This document shows positions 23,354-33,037 of a stretch of DNA of 64,000 nucleotides, piece by piece. The notes below the pieces were generated by a model that was not told where the DNA came from, did no database searches, and saw only the letters and a program-made list of their open reading frames with translations. This DNA is from Balamuthia mandrillaris (Eukaryota > Discosea > Longamoebia > Balamuthiidae): positions 1 to 64,000 of the forward strand of contig JAVKOQ010000284.1 in NCBI GenBank assembly GCA_031835245.1, read 5' to 3'. The position numbers were made by a program, and so were the translations under genes. Numbering within the stretch: the first letter of the stretch is position 1; every line of letters starts with the position of its first letter.

Positions 23354-23377
23354 CACACAGGTGGGGATCGAACCCCA
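23354..23377 (-). other. Isolated tRNA T-arm-like fragment
   Basis: The string GGTGGGGATCGAACCCC, about 50 bases left of tRNA-Arg(CCT), closely matches the T-arm/acceptor part of that tRNA but has no anticodon arm or D-arm attached. It looks like a partial duplication or the stub of a lost tRNA. Confidence 0.5.
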
Positions 23378-23410
23378 TTTGTTCAATAAAAATTGGCAAA
23401 AAAAGGAGTC

Positions 23411-23481
23411 GCACCCGGTGGGGATCGAACCCACAATCTTCTGCTTAGGAGGCAGACGCGTTTCCATTGCGCCACGGGTGC
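23411..23481 (-). tRNA. tRNA-Arg (CCT)
   Basis: 71 bases beginning GCACCCGTGGCGCAATGG. The acceptor stem GCACCCG pairs with CGGGTGC. The anticodon stem TCTGC/GCAGA encloses CTCCTAA, so the anticodon is CCT and reads AGG arginine codons. The T-arm is GTGGGTTCGATCCCCAC. No intron. Confidence 0.94.
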
Positions 23482-23726
23482 TGTTAGCTGCTTTTCTTCC
23501 AAGAAACTTTGAAAGAAGTCTATAATTTTGGATGCATCAAATAAAGCGTAACCATACTGCTGCAAGAGAGAAAGCAGAAACTTCACCCAGAAGTTTTGGT
23601 GAAAGAGAAGAAGAAAGAAAGAAGTCCTTTTGGTCCAAAAAATAAACAGGAACAAAAATAGCGAGGGTAGCCACGGTGAGGTTATTTCAGATTTTTTAGA
23701 GCAAAGAAACAAGAACAATTTGAACG

Positions 23727-24338
23727 ATGGATGCTGTTTGGCGGCTCTTGCAAACGACAACGTCAACAACATCATCATCACAATCTCAAGAAAGTGAAGA
23801 AATCAAAAATCATCATGCAGACACCCCGCGAGACGAAGAAACGGAAGAACAACAAATCTCATCTCAGGGACAAGAACAGCAAGAACAACAACAGCTGCAA
23901 CAGCTCCAACAGCTCCAACAGCTCCAACAACTAGAACGATTCTTGCAAGAAGTCACCGAAGAAGACCTGCTACGTTTCCGCAACCAGGAACTCCAACACA
24001 TCGAGGAAGAGACCCTCGCTCTCTTGGAGCTGCAAAAAATGCTCCACACCCTTGTCCAGGAACAAGGGGAGGACCTCCAAGTGGTGGAAGAGAACGTGGA
24101 GGACGCTGAGCAGGACACGAAGGAGGCTGTCTTTACCTTGGCCAAGGCCTCCAGGATCAACGCCGCCTCCTATCGCCTGAAATCCATTTTGTGGGGCGCG
24201 GGTCTTGGCTCGGGGCTTGGCGCTGTGGCAGGCGGCGCCTTGGGCTTGGTTGGGACTCCTGTTGCTGCTCTTATTCGTACGTCCACCTGCTCTATTTGAT
24301 TTAATCCTCGTTATGTCTTCTTTGTCGTAACCTTTTCT

Positions 24339-24377
<39 letters not shown>

Positions 24378-24517
24378 TTCTATCTTCCTCCCCCTCTCGC
24401 GCGTGCTCTTTCTTCCTCCCTCTTTGTCTCTGTCTCTGTCTCTCTTATCCTCGCTCTCTTTCTTATTGTTATTTCTTGTTTAATTTGTGCTAAAACCTCT
24501 TTTCTTTCTGCTCTCTC

Positions 24518-24551
<34 letters not shown>

Positions 24552-25047
24552 CTCCTTTGTTATCTTTTTCTTTTAAGTTGGTGCTGGCGGAGCAGCAACC
24601 CTTGGTTTAGCAGGTGGAGGATTAGGCCACTCTGTGGGCTCCTTCATCGAAAAGCAGATCAACAGAGAGGTGGACAAAGAGCTCATCACCCACCACCATC
24701 GCAAGGTGTGGGTAGACGATGAACTTTGTCGCAACTGTATGGAGTGTGGAGCAGAGTTTACTTTGTTTCTACGGCGACATCATTGTAGAATCTGCGGGTT
24801 CGTCTATATTATGCTTTCTTGCGATTTATTTCTTTCTTGTCATTTCTTGCTTTCTTTCTTTGTAACTAAAGTTGATTTTGATGGTTTTAGTGGTATCTTT
24901 TGTGCCTCTTGTTGTCAACACGAACGAGAGCTGAAGTATCCAGGAGTGGAGCAGCCCATCTTGCAGCGGATATGCAAGCACTGTGCCGAACATTCGCCGC
25001 ATTCGCAACCAACTTCTTCTACTTCTGCTTCTTCTTCCTCATCATGA
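23727..25047 (+). CDS. SNARE-like coiled coil, glycine-rich membrane hairpin and FYVE zinc finger in one protein
   Basis: Exons 23727-24276, 24578-24797 and 24891-25047 give 308 residues. A Gln-rich coil (residues 50-75) precedes a Qa-SNARE-like heptad segment (about 85-140) that includes [20 protein letters not shown]; the Gln of EQGE occupies the place of the syntaxin zero-layer Gln. Then comes a Gly/Ala-rich hydrophobic stretch of about 50 residues (150-205), long enough for two membrane passes, interrupted by Gly and Pro. The C-terminus is a FYVE finger (about 235-295): WVDDELC, the CxxC pairs, RRHHCRICG for PI3P binding, and CKHC. Known syntaxins have a single C-terminal anchor; a hairpin would keep the FYVE finger cytosolic so that it could read PI3P on endosomes. 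Both introns contain (CT)n or T/C tracts. I know no standard family with this exact combination. Confidence 0.85.
24342..24551. repeat. CT microsatellites in the SNARE-FYVE intron
   Basis: Two runs of CT, about 24342-24375 and 24524-24551, inside the 301-base intron 24277-24577. They form an extended polypyrimidine tract before the acceptor. Confidence 0.9.
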
Positions 25048-25318
25048 CGCATGTATTTAGGTTTTTTTGTTTTGAAAATATTGTAAATATTGTACCATTC
25101 TCTTCGATGCTCTCCTCATCGTTCTCTTCCATCCGAGTTCTGTTCTCTGTTCTCTGTTCTCTCTTCTCTCACATTTTTGTCGACTTTATGATCGAATTTG
25201 ATCAGATCTATATGTCGACACGAGAGATCAGTCCTCTGTGACGACACGAACGGTCGTTTTTTTGTCCACAAAAAAAATAGAACGAACAAAAAAGCCGAAA
25301 ACAAAAAAAAAGAGAGAG

Positions 25319-26242
25319 ATGGAGAACGACTATCGCAGCGATGAGGAAGACCTGGAAGCTATCACCGCACAGGCCATCGATGCCTACCGCAGAGTGGCCG
25401 CCAATTTAGAAAAGCGGGAGAAAGCGATCGAGCAGAGGGAGGCCCACATGAAGAAGGTGGCTGATCTGATGCACGCAAACTACTCCAAAGTGAAGGAGCG
25501 GGTGCTGTTGGACGTGGGAGGCAAACGGTTCGCCACGTCCAAGTCTTCCTTCTCACGCTTCGAGAACAGCTTCTTTTGGAGCATGCTCTGCGCGGGAGAG
25601 CCCTGCAGCGAGGACGGAACCTACTTTATCGACCGGAACCCAAAGTTCTTTGACCGGATCTTGGACTACCTCCGCACAGGCGAGTTGAATGCCAAAGGTC
25701 TCGATGCGTACGCTCGGGAGAAGGTGAAACGGGACCTTCAGTTCTATTTGCTTCCTCTTCCACCCGGTTGGACGGACGACGCCACAAGCACAAGCGCTCA
25801 ACGGAGAGAAAACAGCCGGGACGAAGAAGCAGAAGAAGAGGAAGAGGAAGAAGAGGAAGAATACGGGGCAGAGAACGAAAACGATGAAAAGAAAGAAAGG
25901 AAAGAACGGAGAGTGGACCGAGGGACGGTAACGCAAACAAGCATGGATCGATGGGACTATGAAGAAGGAAGAAGAACAGCGTCAAAAGAAGAGGATCAAA
26001 GGAATAGAGAGACCGATGCAGATAGCGCAGAAGGCGAAGAGGAACCGACTGAGATAGCCCACAGAACGGCTGGTCGTTATGGAACGCAAAAACGAAGCAA
26101 CGAAACGACGGAAGAGCACCACCACTCCAACGAGATTGCAGGTCAGCGGGACAACAAACGAAGAAAGAGCAGTGGCAACAACAACAACAACAACAACAAC
26201 AACAACGGTAACAACAAACAAGACCTCAAAAGAGCAGACTAG
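25319..26242 (+). CDS. T1-type BTB/POZ domain protein (KCTD-like)
   Basis: Single-exon gene of 307 residues. A short coiled coil (20-55) precedes a potassium-channel tetramerisation-type BTB domain (about 60-150): VLLDVGGKRFATSKSSFSR, NSFFWSML, GTYFIDRNPKFFDRILDYLRTGEL, RDLQFY. No channel pore or membrane helix follows, so this is a soluble KCTD-type protein, a family that often links targets to Cullin-3 ligases. The C-terminal half is Glu/Arg-rich and ends in an Asn homopolymer encoded by AAC repeats near 26177. The ATG at 25319 was chosen over one at 25238 because the intervening codons are Lys/Arg/Thr low complexity next to promoter motifs; GTCGAC occurs at 25179-25184 and 25214-25219. Confidence 0.88.
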   Translation: MENDYRSDEEDLEAITAQAIDAYRRVAANLEKREKAIEQREAHMKKVADLMHANYSKVKERVLLDVGGKRFATSKSSFSRFENSFFWSMLCAGEPCSEDGTYFIDRNPKFFDRILDYLRTGELNAKGLDAYAREKVKRDLQFYLLPLPPGWTDDATSTSAQRRENSRDEEAEEEEEEEEEEYGAENENDEKKERKERRVDRGTVTQTSMDRWDYEEGRRTASKEEDQRNRETDADSAEGEEEPTEIAHRTAGRYGTQKRSNETTEEHHHSNEIAGQRDNKRRKSSGNNNNNNNNNNGNNKQDLKRAD

Positions 26243-26577
26243 TTTATTCCCTTTGAAACCTAAGCAAAAGAAAAATGTCATGACTGCAACAAAGACATCG
26301 TCTTCCTCCCTCTCCTTGTCCACCCTAGAAAATTCTACTCGGCCCAGCGCAGGTACTGCCGCACACATACACGCAGAAAATGCAAGGAAGGAGACGGCTG
26401 CTCACCGGCCATTACTATGCTGGCAAGGAACAAAACGTCCTCTCTCGTCTTCTCAAAGGGCGCGAGCGGTCGGAAGGCCAATGATCATTTTTGCCTGTAG
26501 CTGTTGACCAATTAGAAATCGTACATTTCCACAATTGCCCAATCGAAAATCAGACGTTTGCTTTTTGTCTACAAAAA

Positions 26578-27282
26578 ATGGAACAGCAAAAGAAAGAAGA
26601 AGAGAAGGCGATCCCTCCGACGGTATCCCCCTATGCTGAGGCGCGGAAGTCTGGTTTGTGCACGCGTCTTTCCTTCATTTATTTTTGGCCAAACCATGCA
26701 CTTCTAACAGTACATCACCCAAAACAAAACGAAAAAGGCGTTCATGGTTTTGGCCTGTTTGCTACGCAAAACATCCCCAGAGACACTCGCATCATAGAGT
26801 ACATTGGTCCAAAGATCAAAGAGTCTCAATGGCGCTGCCTCTCATGGGAGGACATGTGCTACACTCATCGCTTGGATGAGGAGTGGTTGATCGATGGCAG
26901 TGTCTCTTACAACACAGCGCGCTTCATCAACCACTCCTGCGACCCCAACTGCAGCTCTGACGTATGGAGCGAAAAAGGTCGCATCTTCATCTACTCCAAT
27001 CGCCTCATTCTGCAAGGGGAAGAGCTAAGGTTTGTTCTTGTTCCGTTTGTCTGGTGCTGGTTGAGAGCTGATTGAAAAACAAAAAGCTATGACTATGGCT
27101 ATCCTCCTCCAAGAAACGTGGAAGAACTGGAAAAAGGAGAACGAAAGTGCTACTGTGGAAGCAGTGACTGCGTTGGCTACATGGTAGGTCGCATGTATCA
27201 CGAAGAATTAGCCGCTTTGAAGAAAGAACTCGAGAGAAAACAACGAGATGCAGCCTTCTCCCAACGTCGACTTCAACTTTAA
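26578..27282 (+). CDS. SET-domain protein with post-SET motif (putative lysine methyltransferase)
   Basis: Exons 26578-26653, 26711-27029 and 27087-27282 give 196 residues. The small protein is almost entirely SET domain: GVH-GFGLFATQNIP, IIEYIGPKI, FINHSCDPNC (cofactor-binding NHSC motif), GEEL then SYDYGY (catalytic Tyr region), and the post-SET cysteines CYCGSSDCVGYM. These motifs are those of histone methyltransferases of the SET1/trithorax and SUV39 type, but the short length and absence of other domains prevent a substrate assignment. A Lys/Gln-rich helix ends the protein. Intron 1 (57 bases) and intron 2 (57 bases) are among the shortest here. Confidence 0.9.
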
Positions 27283-27304
27283 AAACAAAAAATGGTACAG
27301 TAAA

Positions 27305-28776
27305 CTACTCACTCGAAAGCAAAGGCAATGGCTCCACATTCATTGTTTCAGCCAGTTTCTTCAGCTCTTGGATGAGGTTGTTGTGCAACGCGATTCCCCT
27401 GGCGGTGTATTCCTCCTGCGTGGCCTTTTCAGGGTCACCCGCCACTAAAACTGGCTTGTCTGGCTCGCTGGGTGGAAGCTCCCTCATTTGCTGCATCAAA
27501 CCGCTCATCCTGTCTTCGAAGCCAGTATTGAACTTAGAGGGATCCACCGCCACAAAACATAATCCTGCATTGAATGGTATGAGCGGAAAGAAGAGCTGTT
27601 CGAAGAGGGAGAAAGGTACCAAGGTTGCATTGGGTGTCGCTGCTGCGCCAAATAGGGATGTTGGGGCCGTAGTTGGAGCCCGAGAGGATGCCACAAAAGA
27701 TTTCCACCATCATTGCCAGTCCATACCTTTGGTAAGATAAGTTAGAAAGCGACAGGTGAAAAGAATGAACAAAAAAGATAAAAAAAGTCCACCCTTTATA
27801 ACCCGAAGTGGACTCTTCGCCTCCAAGAGGTCTCAAACCGCCGCCCTCATCGAGAATAGTCCTAGCATCCGTGGTAGACTTGCCCTCTGCATCGCAGCCC
27901 CATCCAAACGGCACGCTGAGCCCTTGAGTTTGCTTGTATTCCACTTTACCCAAAGCCACGGCCGATGTCGCCATGTCCAACACAAATGGATCTTGTTTCG
28001 AGTTCAAACAACGGAGTCAGAGACAAATGAAAGCAGCTACAAGAACGAAAATGCGAGTAAGAGCACTTGCCTTTAGGATCTTGACTGGGAGCAGCCACTG
28101 CTATCGGATTGGTTCCAAGTGCAGCACAAGCGCTCCTCGTGGGAAAGACCGCTGGTGATGTGTTGCAATAACTCATGCCAATGAGGCCCTCCTGGGAGGC
28201 CAGCATGGCGTAGTAGCCGGCAATGCCGTAGTGGTTGCCGTTCCTGGCTACCACCCAGCCGACGCCCACTTCCTTGGCCTTGCGCATGGCCAGCTCCATG
28301 CAGAACTTGCCAATGACGGAGCCCATGCCGTTTTGCCCATCTACACAGGCTGTTGCCACCGTTTCACTGTATTTCGAGTTTGATGTGTGAGAGAGCGGGA
28401 GAGAGAGAGAAGTAGAAGAAGTAGAAGCAGAAGCAGAAGCAGAAGAAGAAGAACAACAACAAGAACAAGAGAATGGAGAAGTGGGAAGAGAGAGATGATG
28501 ATGATGAGGTAAAGCCACAAACTTGACGATCTTGGGTTCTACGTTCTTGTCAACAGTGTCAAACTTGAGTTCCATGATGTAGCTTTGCAAACGGTTGACG
28601 CCATGGCTGTGAACGCCGCGAAGGTCAGCCAGGACCAAGACCTCGGCAAAGGTCTTGGCGTGGGCAGCGGGACACCCAGCGGCCAGAGCGCAACGCTCCA
28701 CGAAGGAGCGGAGCTCGGCCGCCTCCACTCGACCGTACTGTGCCTCCTTCTGCCTCTCCGGCTGCGTTTGTTCCAT
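27305..28776 (-). CDS. Malate/L-lactate dehydrogenase family (Ldh_2 type) oxidoreductase
   Basis: NAD(P)-dependent 2-hydroxyacid dehydrogenase of the YlbC/YbiC/Ldh2 group, unrelated to classical MDH/LDH. Exons 28776-28523, 28366-28071, 27991-27793, 27726-27620 and 27564-27305 give 371 residues, close to the family's 330-360. Motifs: VLADLRGVHSHGVNRL, ATACVDGQNGMGSVIG, VGWVVARNGNHYGIAGYYA, MSYCNTSPAV, ALGTNPIAVAAPS, FVLDMATSAVA, and KGYGLAMMVEIFCGILSGS. Intron 2 can only keep phase if its donor is AAG|GCAAGTG, a GC-AG intron. The first intron holds (CT)n and TCATCATCA repeats. Substrate (malate, lactate or a sulfonated analogue) cannot be told. Divergent from a small membrane ORF on the other strand. 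Confidence 0.92.
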
Positions 28777-28888
28777 TTCTTCTTTTCTTCTTTCTATTTT
28801 TCAAACGAAAAGACCTCTTCATGGAGAAACGGGAGGGAGGCGAATGCCGTCAAAACTTGTCCAGATACAGTGAGACCAGAAAGAGGAG

Positions 28889-29372
28889 CCATGGCGCTCC
28901 TTTGTCCTCTCCCAGCAGTTGAACACAAAAAAAGAAAGTAGCAAAAACGTAGCGAAACTTTTGTTTTTCTCCTGGCTCGTCGGTACTGGAGCTCATGGTA
29001 TGCTGCGTACGGTGCGTGAGATGAACGAGCGCTCCACCCAAGAGTCGGCTACCCAAGGGTACGACTCTCCTTTTTTTTCCTTTGTTTTTTTCTTTTCCCT
29101 CGGATCTTCTGACCTATCCTGCGTTTTCGCAGCATGAAGTGCTGTTTCTCTGCTCGTTGAAGGAGGCGGTCATATTAGATGGATGAAAGAAAATCAAAGG
29201 AAGCCAGCGCGAATGCTCGCTCAAATGCAGACTTGTTCAGCTGCAGTAGGGGCCTACCTTTTCCTTTTGTCGTTGGCTTCTCCCGCGAGTAACGCTCCAT
29301 TACTGGGATCCAACATTGCTTTTTTTGGCCCGCAAAGATATCCCTACCTCTTCGTTCTCGGTTAGTTTCTGT
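28889..29372 (+). CDS. Small hypothetical membrane protein (uncertain gene)
   Basis: A frame reading KNVAKLLFFSWLVGTGAHGM, then MLRTVREMNERSTQES up to a donor at about 29057, can be joined to an acceptor at about 29144. It continues as VSLLVEGGGHIRWMKENQ and a hydrophobic stretch VGAYLFLLSLASPASNAP to a stop near 29365. The GAHG motif and membrane segments recall DUF423/TMEM256 proteins, but the match is weak. I cannot fix the start codon. Spacing between the Ldh2-type and pectate-lyase genes leaves room for one small gene. Confidence 0.35.
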
Positions 29373-29433
29373 TGATGTTTTTTTTTTAGAACAAAACAAC
29401 AAAAACTCTTCTTACCATCTGAACAGATGAGGA

Positions 29434-29598
29434 ATGGTGGTTGCCCGCTTGCGTATCTTTTACCTCCTCTTGGTCTTTCTTCTCCTATCCTTCGAGGTCT
29501 ACGTTTGGAACGACACTTCTCCGCCTTCGAATGAGTTCTCCTCCCCCTCCGCTTCCACTTCTGCCCCTTCCCTGAAAGCCTCTTCTCCTCCTCGCTCA

Positions 29599-29636
<38 letters not shown>

Positions 29637-31749
29637 GTCATCTGCTTCCTCGTCTGCTCCGTCTTCTTCTTCCCCCTCCCACACACATCGTTCTTATCCT
29701 CCTTCGGCTTTGGAGCTTCAAGAGAACTATCCTGGAAGTTGCCATCCTGACACCTTTGTGACGGTCGACAACCTCCTTCCGGGTTACACCGCCAGTGGCT
29801 ATGTTCGTACTCATCTCCCCCATCAAGCTCGCTTCGAATGGAAAGTGCATTCTGCAGCTGTTAATGCACAAGTCCACACGTTGGAATTTTGGTATTTCTT
29901 TTGGCTTTCTCAACCCGTCACTTTCTCCCTTTTGGTCAACTGGGAATCAGTCCTTTCCTTCGGAATGGAAGCCACCAATGCCTCGTGGGAGCCCGTCTCT
30001 GTCACCGCCATTTTGCGACCTGGCGTCAATAGCATCGTTCTTCAAGCCTCAAATGACCAAAGCCACGGCGAGCTCTCGCTCTTGTTCATTGACAGTCTTG
30101 TCATCTACAACCACGACCTCGACCACGACCACGACCACTACTCTCTCCCTCTTCTACGTCCTGTACATTGTCACAATAACGAAGTGGTGCCCCTTCTTAA
30201 GCCGAATCCTCGATGCTTTGCTGGAGCGACCTTTCGAGACGAGGTGGTGGATTGCGGTGGGGCTCGTGTTGGCCTCTCCTGTGACGGAGACAGAGAAGAC
30301 CAACCAGCAGTCATCACACTTTACAATGCCACATTGAAGAACCTTCGCATTGCAGCACATGGAGGCGCAGATGGCATCCATTGCAACGGTGGCAATTGTA
30401 ATCTTGACAATATCATTTGGGAGGACATCTGCGAGGATGCAGCCACTCACAATGCAGATGGAGGAATCATGACCATCAAAGGAGGATGGGCGTTCAACGG
30501 AAATGGAGGTTGGGGAGGCACTCCCGACAAGATCTTCCAACACAACGCCAAAAACAGCACAGTTGTTGTGACGGAAGGGTTCAGAGCAAAAGGACAGAAC
30601 GGAATTCTCTACAAGTCATGTGGAAACTGCAAAGACAACGGCGGACCTCGATTCGCAAGGATTGAAGATGTGATAATTGAAGAAGGAACGACCAAGAAGA
30701 TGGCTGTTGCAAACTCGAACTACGGAGATAAGGTGACAATTCGAGACTTGTTCATAAGACATCAACAGGACCACAAGGCTTGTTTTGAATTCTTCGGTAT
30801 GGAGGAAGCATTGGCGGAAGGCCATGAGATAGGGCAACAATGGAAATCGAAGGCTTGCGATGTAGCTGCGACAGACGTGAAGCGGTTGGACACCATTCAT
30901 GTGGTGGTGGCAGTGAACAAGGACTACTTGGTAGGGCTGTTAGCTTTGCTTCGTTCCATCGGTAGGAACACTCCTCACCCAGAAGCAGTTATGGTGCACG
31001 TTATTATCTCTGCCAGCGATGCTGACAACGGAGAAGAGCGTGGCGCTTCAGCCTTGGGTCAAAAGGTTCTTTGCGAAGGCTGCCCTCCAGTGGATGTGAC
31101 AAAGTTCAAGTTGAGAAGGGAGATCAAAGACAAGTTGAACAATCATTACCGAGAAGAGCTGAACGAGGACAGCAACTACGCTCGTCTGTTTTTACACCTA
31201 TTATTTCCTTCCTTGGACAGAATCATATGGTTGGATAGCGACACTTTGGCGCTAGGAGACCTTAGAGAGCTTTGGCAAACACCCATGACGGCGAAGGGTA
31301 TTGCCCTAGCTGCAGTTCCCCAATGGGATAAACCGCTAAAGAGAGAAGTCGGAAAAAGTGTGCAAATGGCATTCCAGTATCGTTACCCAGAGAGAAGATA
31401 CAACCCAAAGGAAACAACGTTCAACACGGGAGTGTTTGTGGCCGACTTGCAAAAGTGGAGGAAACGCAGAGTGGAGGAGGAGTTCTTATGGTGGATCGAG
31501 ATAAGGAACAAAAAGGAGACCTTGTGGAAGTTTGCCACTCAGCCATTGATTTGGGTGGTGTTTCATCAGCAGTGGGTGCGACTTGGAGAAGAATGGAATG
31601 TAATCGATTTAGGATGGGATAAGACCGCTGCAAGCAAACAAAAACTGAAGGCAGCAAAGGTGTTGCACTGGAACGGATCGAAGAAGCCCTGGATGGAATC
31701 AGCGTTAGCAACATATCAGAATATATGGAAACAGTATGACGCGTCATGA
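29434..31749 (+). CDS. Type II membrane protein: carbohydrate-binding-like region, PL3 pectate lyase and GT8 glycosyltransferase
   Basis: A single exon of 771 residues. A signal anchor (residues 5-25) is followed by a Ser-rich linker (30-85). Residues 95-240 look like a beta-sandwich carbohydrate-binding module of the CBM6/35 kind. Residues about 255-460 match polysaccharide lyase family 3: ADGIHCNGGNCNLDNIIWED, CEDAATHNADGG, DKIFQHNAKNSTVVVTEGF and the cysteine block KSCGNCKDNG. Residues about 485-765 match GT8: VVVAVNKDYLVGLLALLRS, FLHLLFPSLDRIIWLDSDTL (DxD metal site near 600), FNTGVFVADLQKWR and VLHWNGSKKPW. One chain therefore carries a domain that cleaves polygalacturonate and one from the family that includes galacturonosyltransferases. 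Expected location Golgi or secretory membranes. Lack of introns in 2.3 kb contrasts with most neighbours; the GT92 gene at 45523-47217 is also intronless. Confidence 0.9.
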
Positions 31750-32346
31750 AACGTAAAGAAGATTACCTGCAGAATAAAAAAAAAACATGAGCGAAAGACG
31801 GTTTTTTACTTCGGGAAAGGAAAAGACGTCGATAGTAAATGGAGTTTCAAACAATCTTTGGTTCCTTTTGCGACTCTATCGCAATCAACCTTCCACTCTC
31901 CACTACGCCGAGCCCTGGCCCTCTCACCATGCAGAGAAGCTGATAGAAGCGCGCTCCCTCCTCAGGAGCCTTTATTACACTCAATAAAGGCACCTACAGG
32001 CCTATACACATTGGCCTAACCTCAATGAACCTACGCATCTCCAGAGATGGGCAGAGAGGGTGGGTGGGCGGGATGAACCTCACCCACAAGTTGAGCCGAA
32101 CGCCAACTACGTCCGTCTAAACTTCAGAAAAACGCGCACTAAGAATAAACTTCTTAGAGCGCCCAAGAAACCACCCCTCCTCAAAATTGCGACTAGAACT
32201 CCGAAGGAGTTCCTCCAATCCATCGTCGCAATTTTACCACAACACAACAACTCCGTACTCACCCTCAAACCACCAACTAGCACAGAGTGGGCACAGGGCT
32301 CGAGCTCCGTTCGTGGAACCAACCTTCCGCAAGCAGAAGGCAAGAA
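31750..32346. mobile_element. Retroelement remnant ending directly against tRNA-Pro (copy 1)
   Basis: From about 31925 to 32346 this stretch is a diverged copy of 35072-35360. Shared strings include CAGAGAAGCTGATAGAAGC, TTTATTACACT, CTTAGAGCGCCCAAGAAAC and CCGTTCGTGGAACCA (or close variants), and both end in GCAAGAA immediately before GGCGCTG, the first bases of a tRNA-Pro gene. AATAAA-type signals are present on both strands. This is what a solo LTR or truncated element inserted at a tRNA gene would leave. The part 31750-31925 has no partner in the window and no gene. Confidence 0.6.
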
Positions 32347-32417
32347 GGCGCTGTAGTTAAGTGGTAAAATTCTCGCTTAGGGTGCGAGAGGCCCCGGTTC
32401 GATTCCGGGCAGCGCCC
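32347..32417 (+). tRNA. tRNA-Pro (AGG), copy 1
   Basis: 71 bases. Acceptor GGCGCTG pairs with CAGCGCC, the anticodon stem CTCGC/GCGAG encloses TTAGGGT (anticodon AGG), and the T-arm is CCCCGGTTCGATTCCGGG. Preceded directly by the retroelement remnant and followed by a T-rich trailer (a Pol III terminator type). Confidence 0.95.
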
Positions 32418-32475
32418 AATATTCTTTTTTGTTTATTCTTTTATTTTTTTTCCACAATTTGTTGATATGGAGAGA

Positions 32476-32992
32476 TTACTGAATACAATTTTCAACGACG
32501 ACTGTGTGGCAAGCACGAAAAGGTTTCGCTTTCTGTTGTTGTAGCCACTTGGCTTCGTCCTTTTTTTTTGTTTTTTTTCACAATTTGTTGAAAGCGGGAG
32601 GTTAGAACAATATGAATGGCGATGTTTGTGTGTGTGAGCTGTTTTGTATTCCAACTTACCTGAATGACACAAGTGAACTGGGTTTCTTGCTCATGATACG
32701 GATAGGATTGTCGAATACCTTTTTGCAACAATTATCAGTCACTGACGTGAGCTGTTCAACTTGCAAATACAAACCTGTTCTTGCTGTTGGAGCAATCCAA
32801 TGACTGGTGAGATAACCAGTGGTGGGATCTTTTTCAGCGTCGGTAACGAGTCTGTTTAAGACTTGAGCGTGATAACTCTGCCAATCCTCTTCATTCTTAT
32901 AACTACCAGCACCACCAATACCTTCATCATTCGTTTCAAATGTTAATAACGAAGGAAGCGAGAGAAAGCACTAGAAGGAGCAGAGGGTAAGG

Positions 32993-33037
<45 letters not shown>

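Noticed and set aside
25319-26242. Voltage-gated potassium channel
   Set aside because: The T1 domain is present, but no membrane helices or pore loop follow; a soluble KCTD-type protein fits better.
29434-31749. Bacterial contamination as the source of the intronless PL3-GT8 gene
   Set aside because: It sits between intron-bearing eukaryotic genes, has a eukaryotic type II anchor and Ser-rich linker, and its base composition is not out of line; transfer of domains remains possible.
32107-32343. Small - strand frame of 78 codons next to tRNA-Pro
   Set aside because: It lies in the retroelement end whose second copy (35072-35360) does not keep the frame, so it is not under coding constraint.
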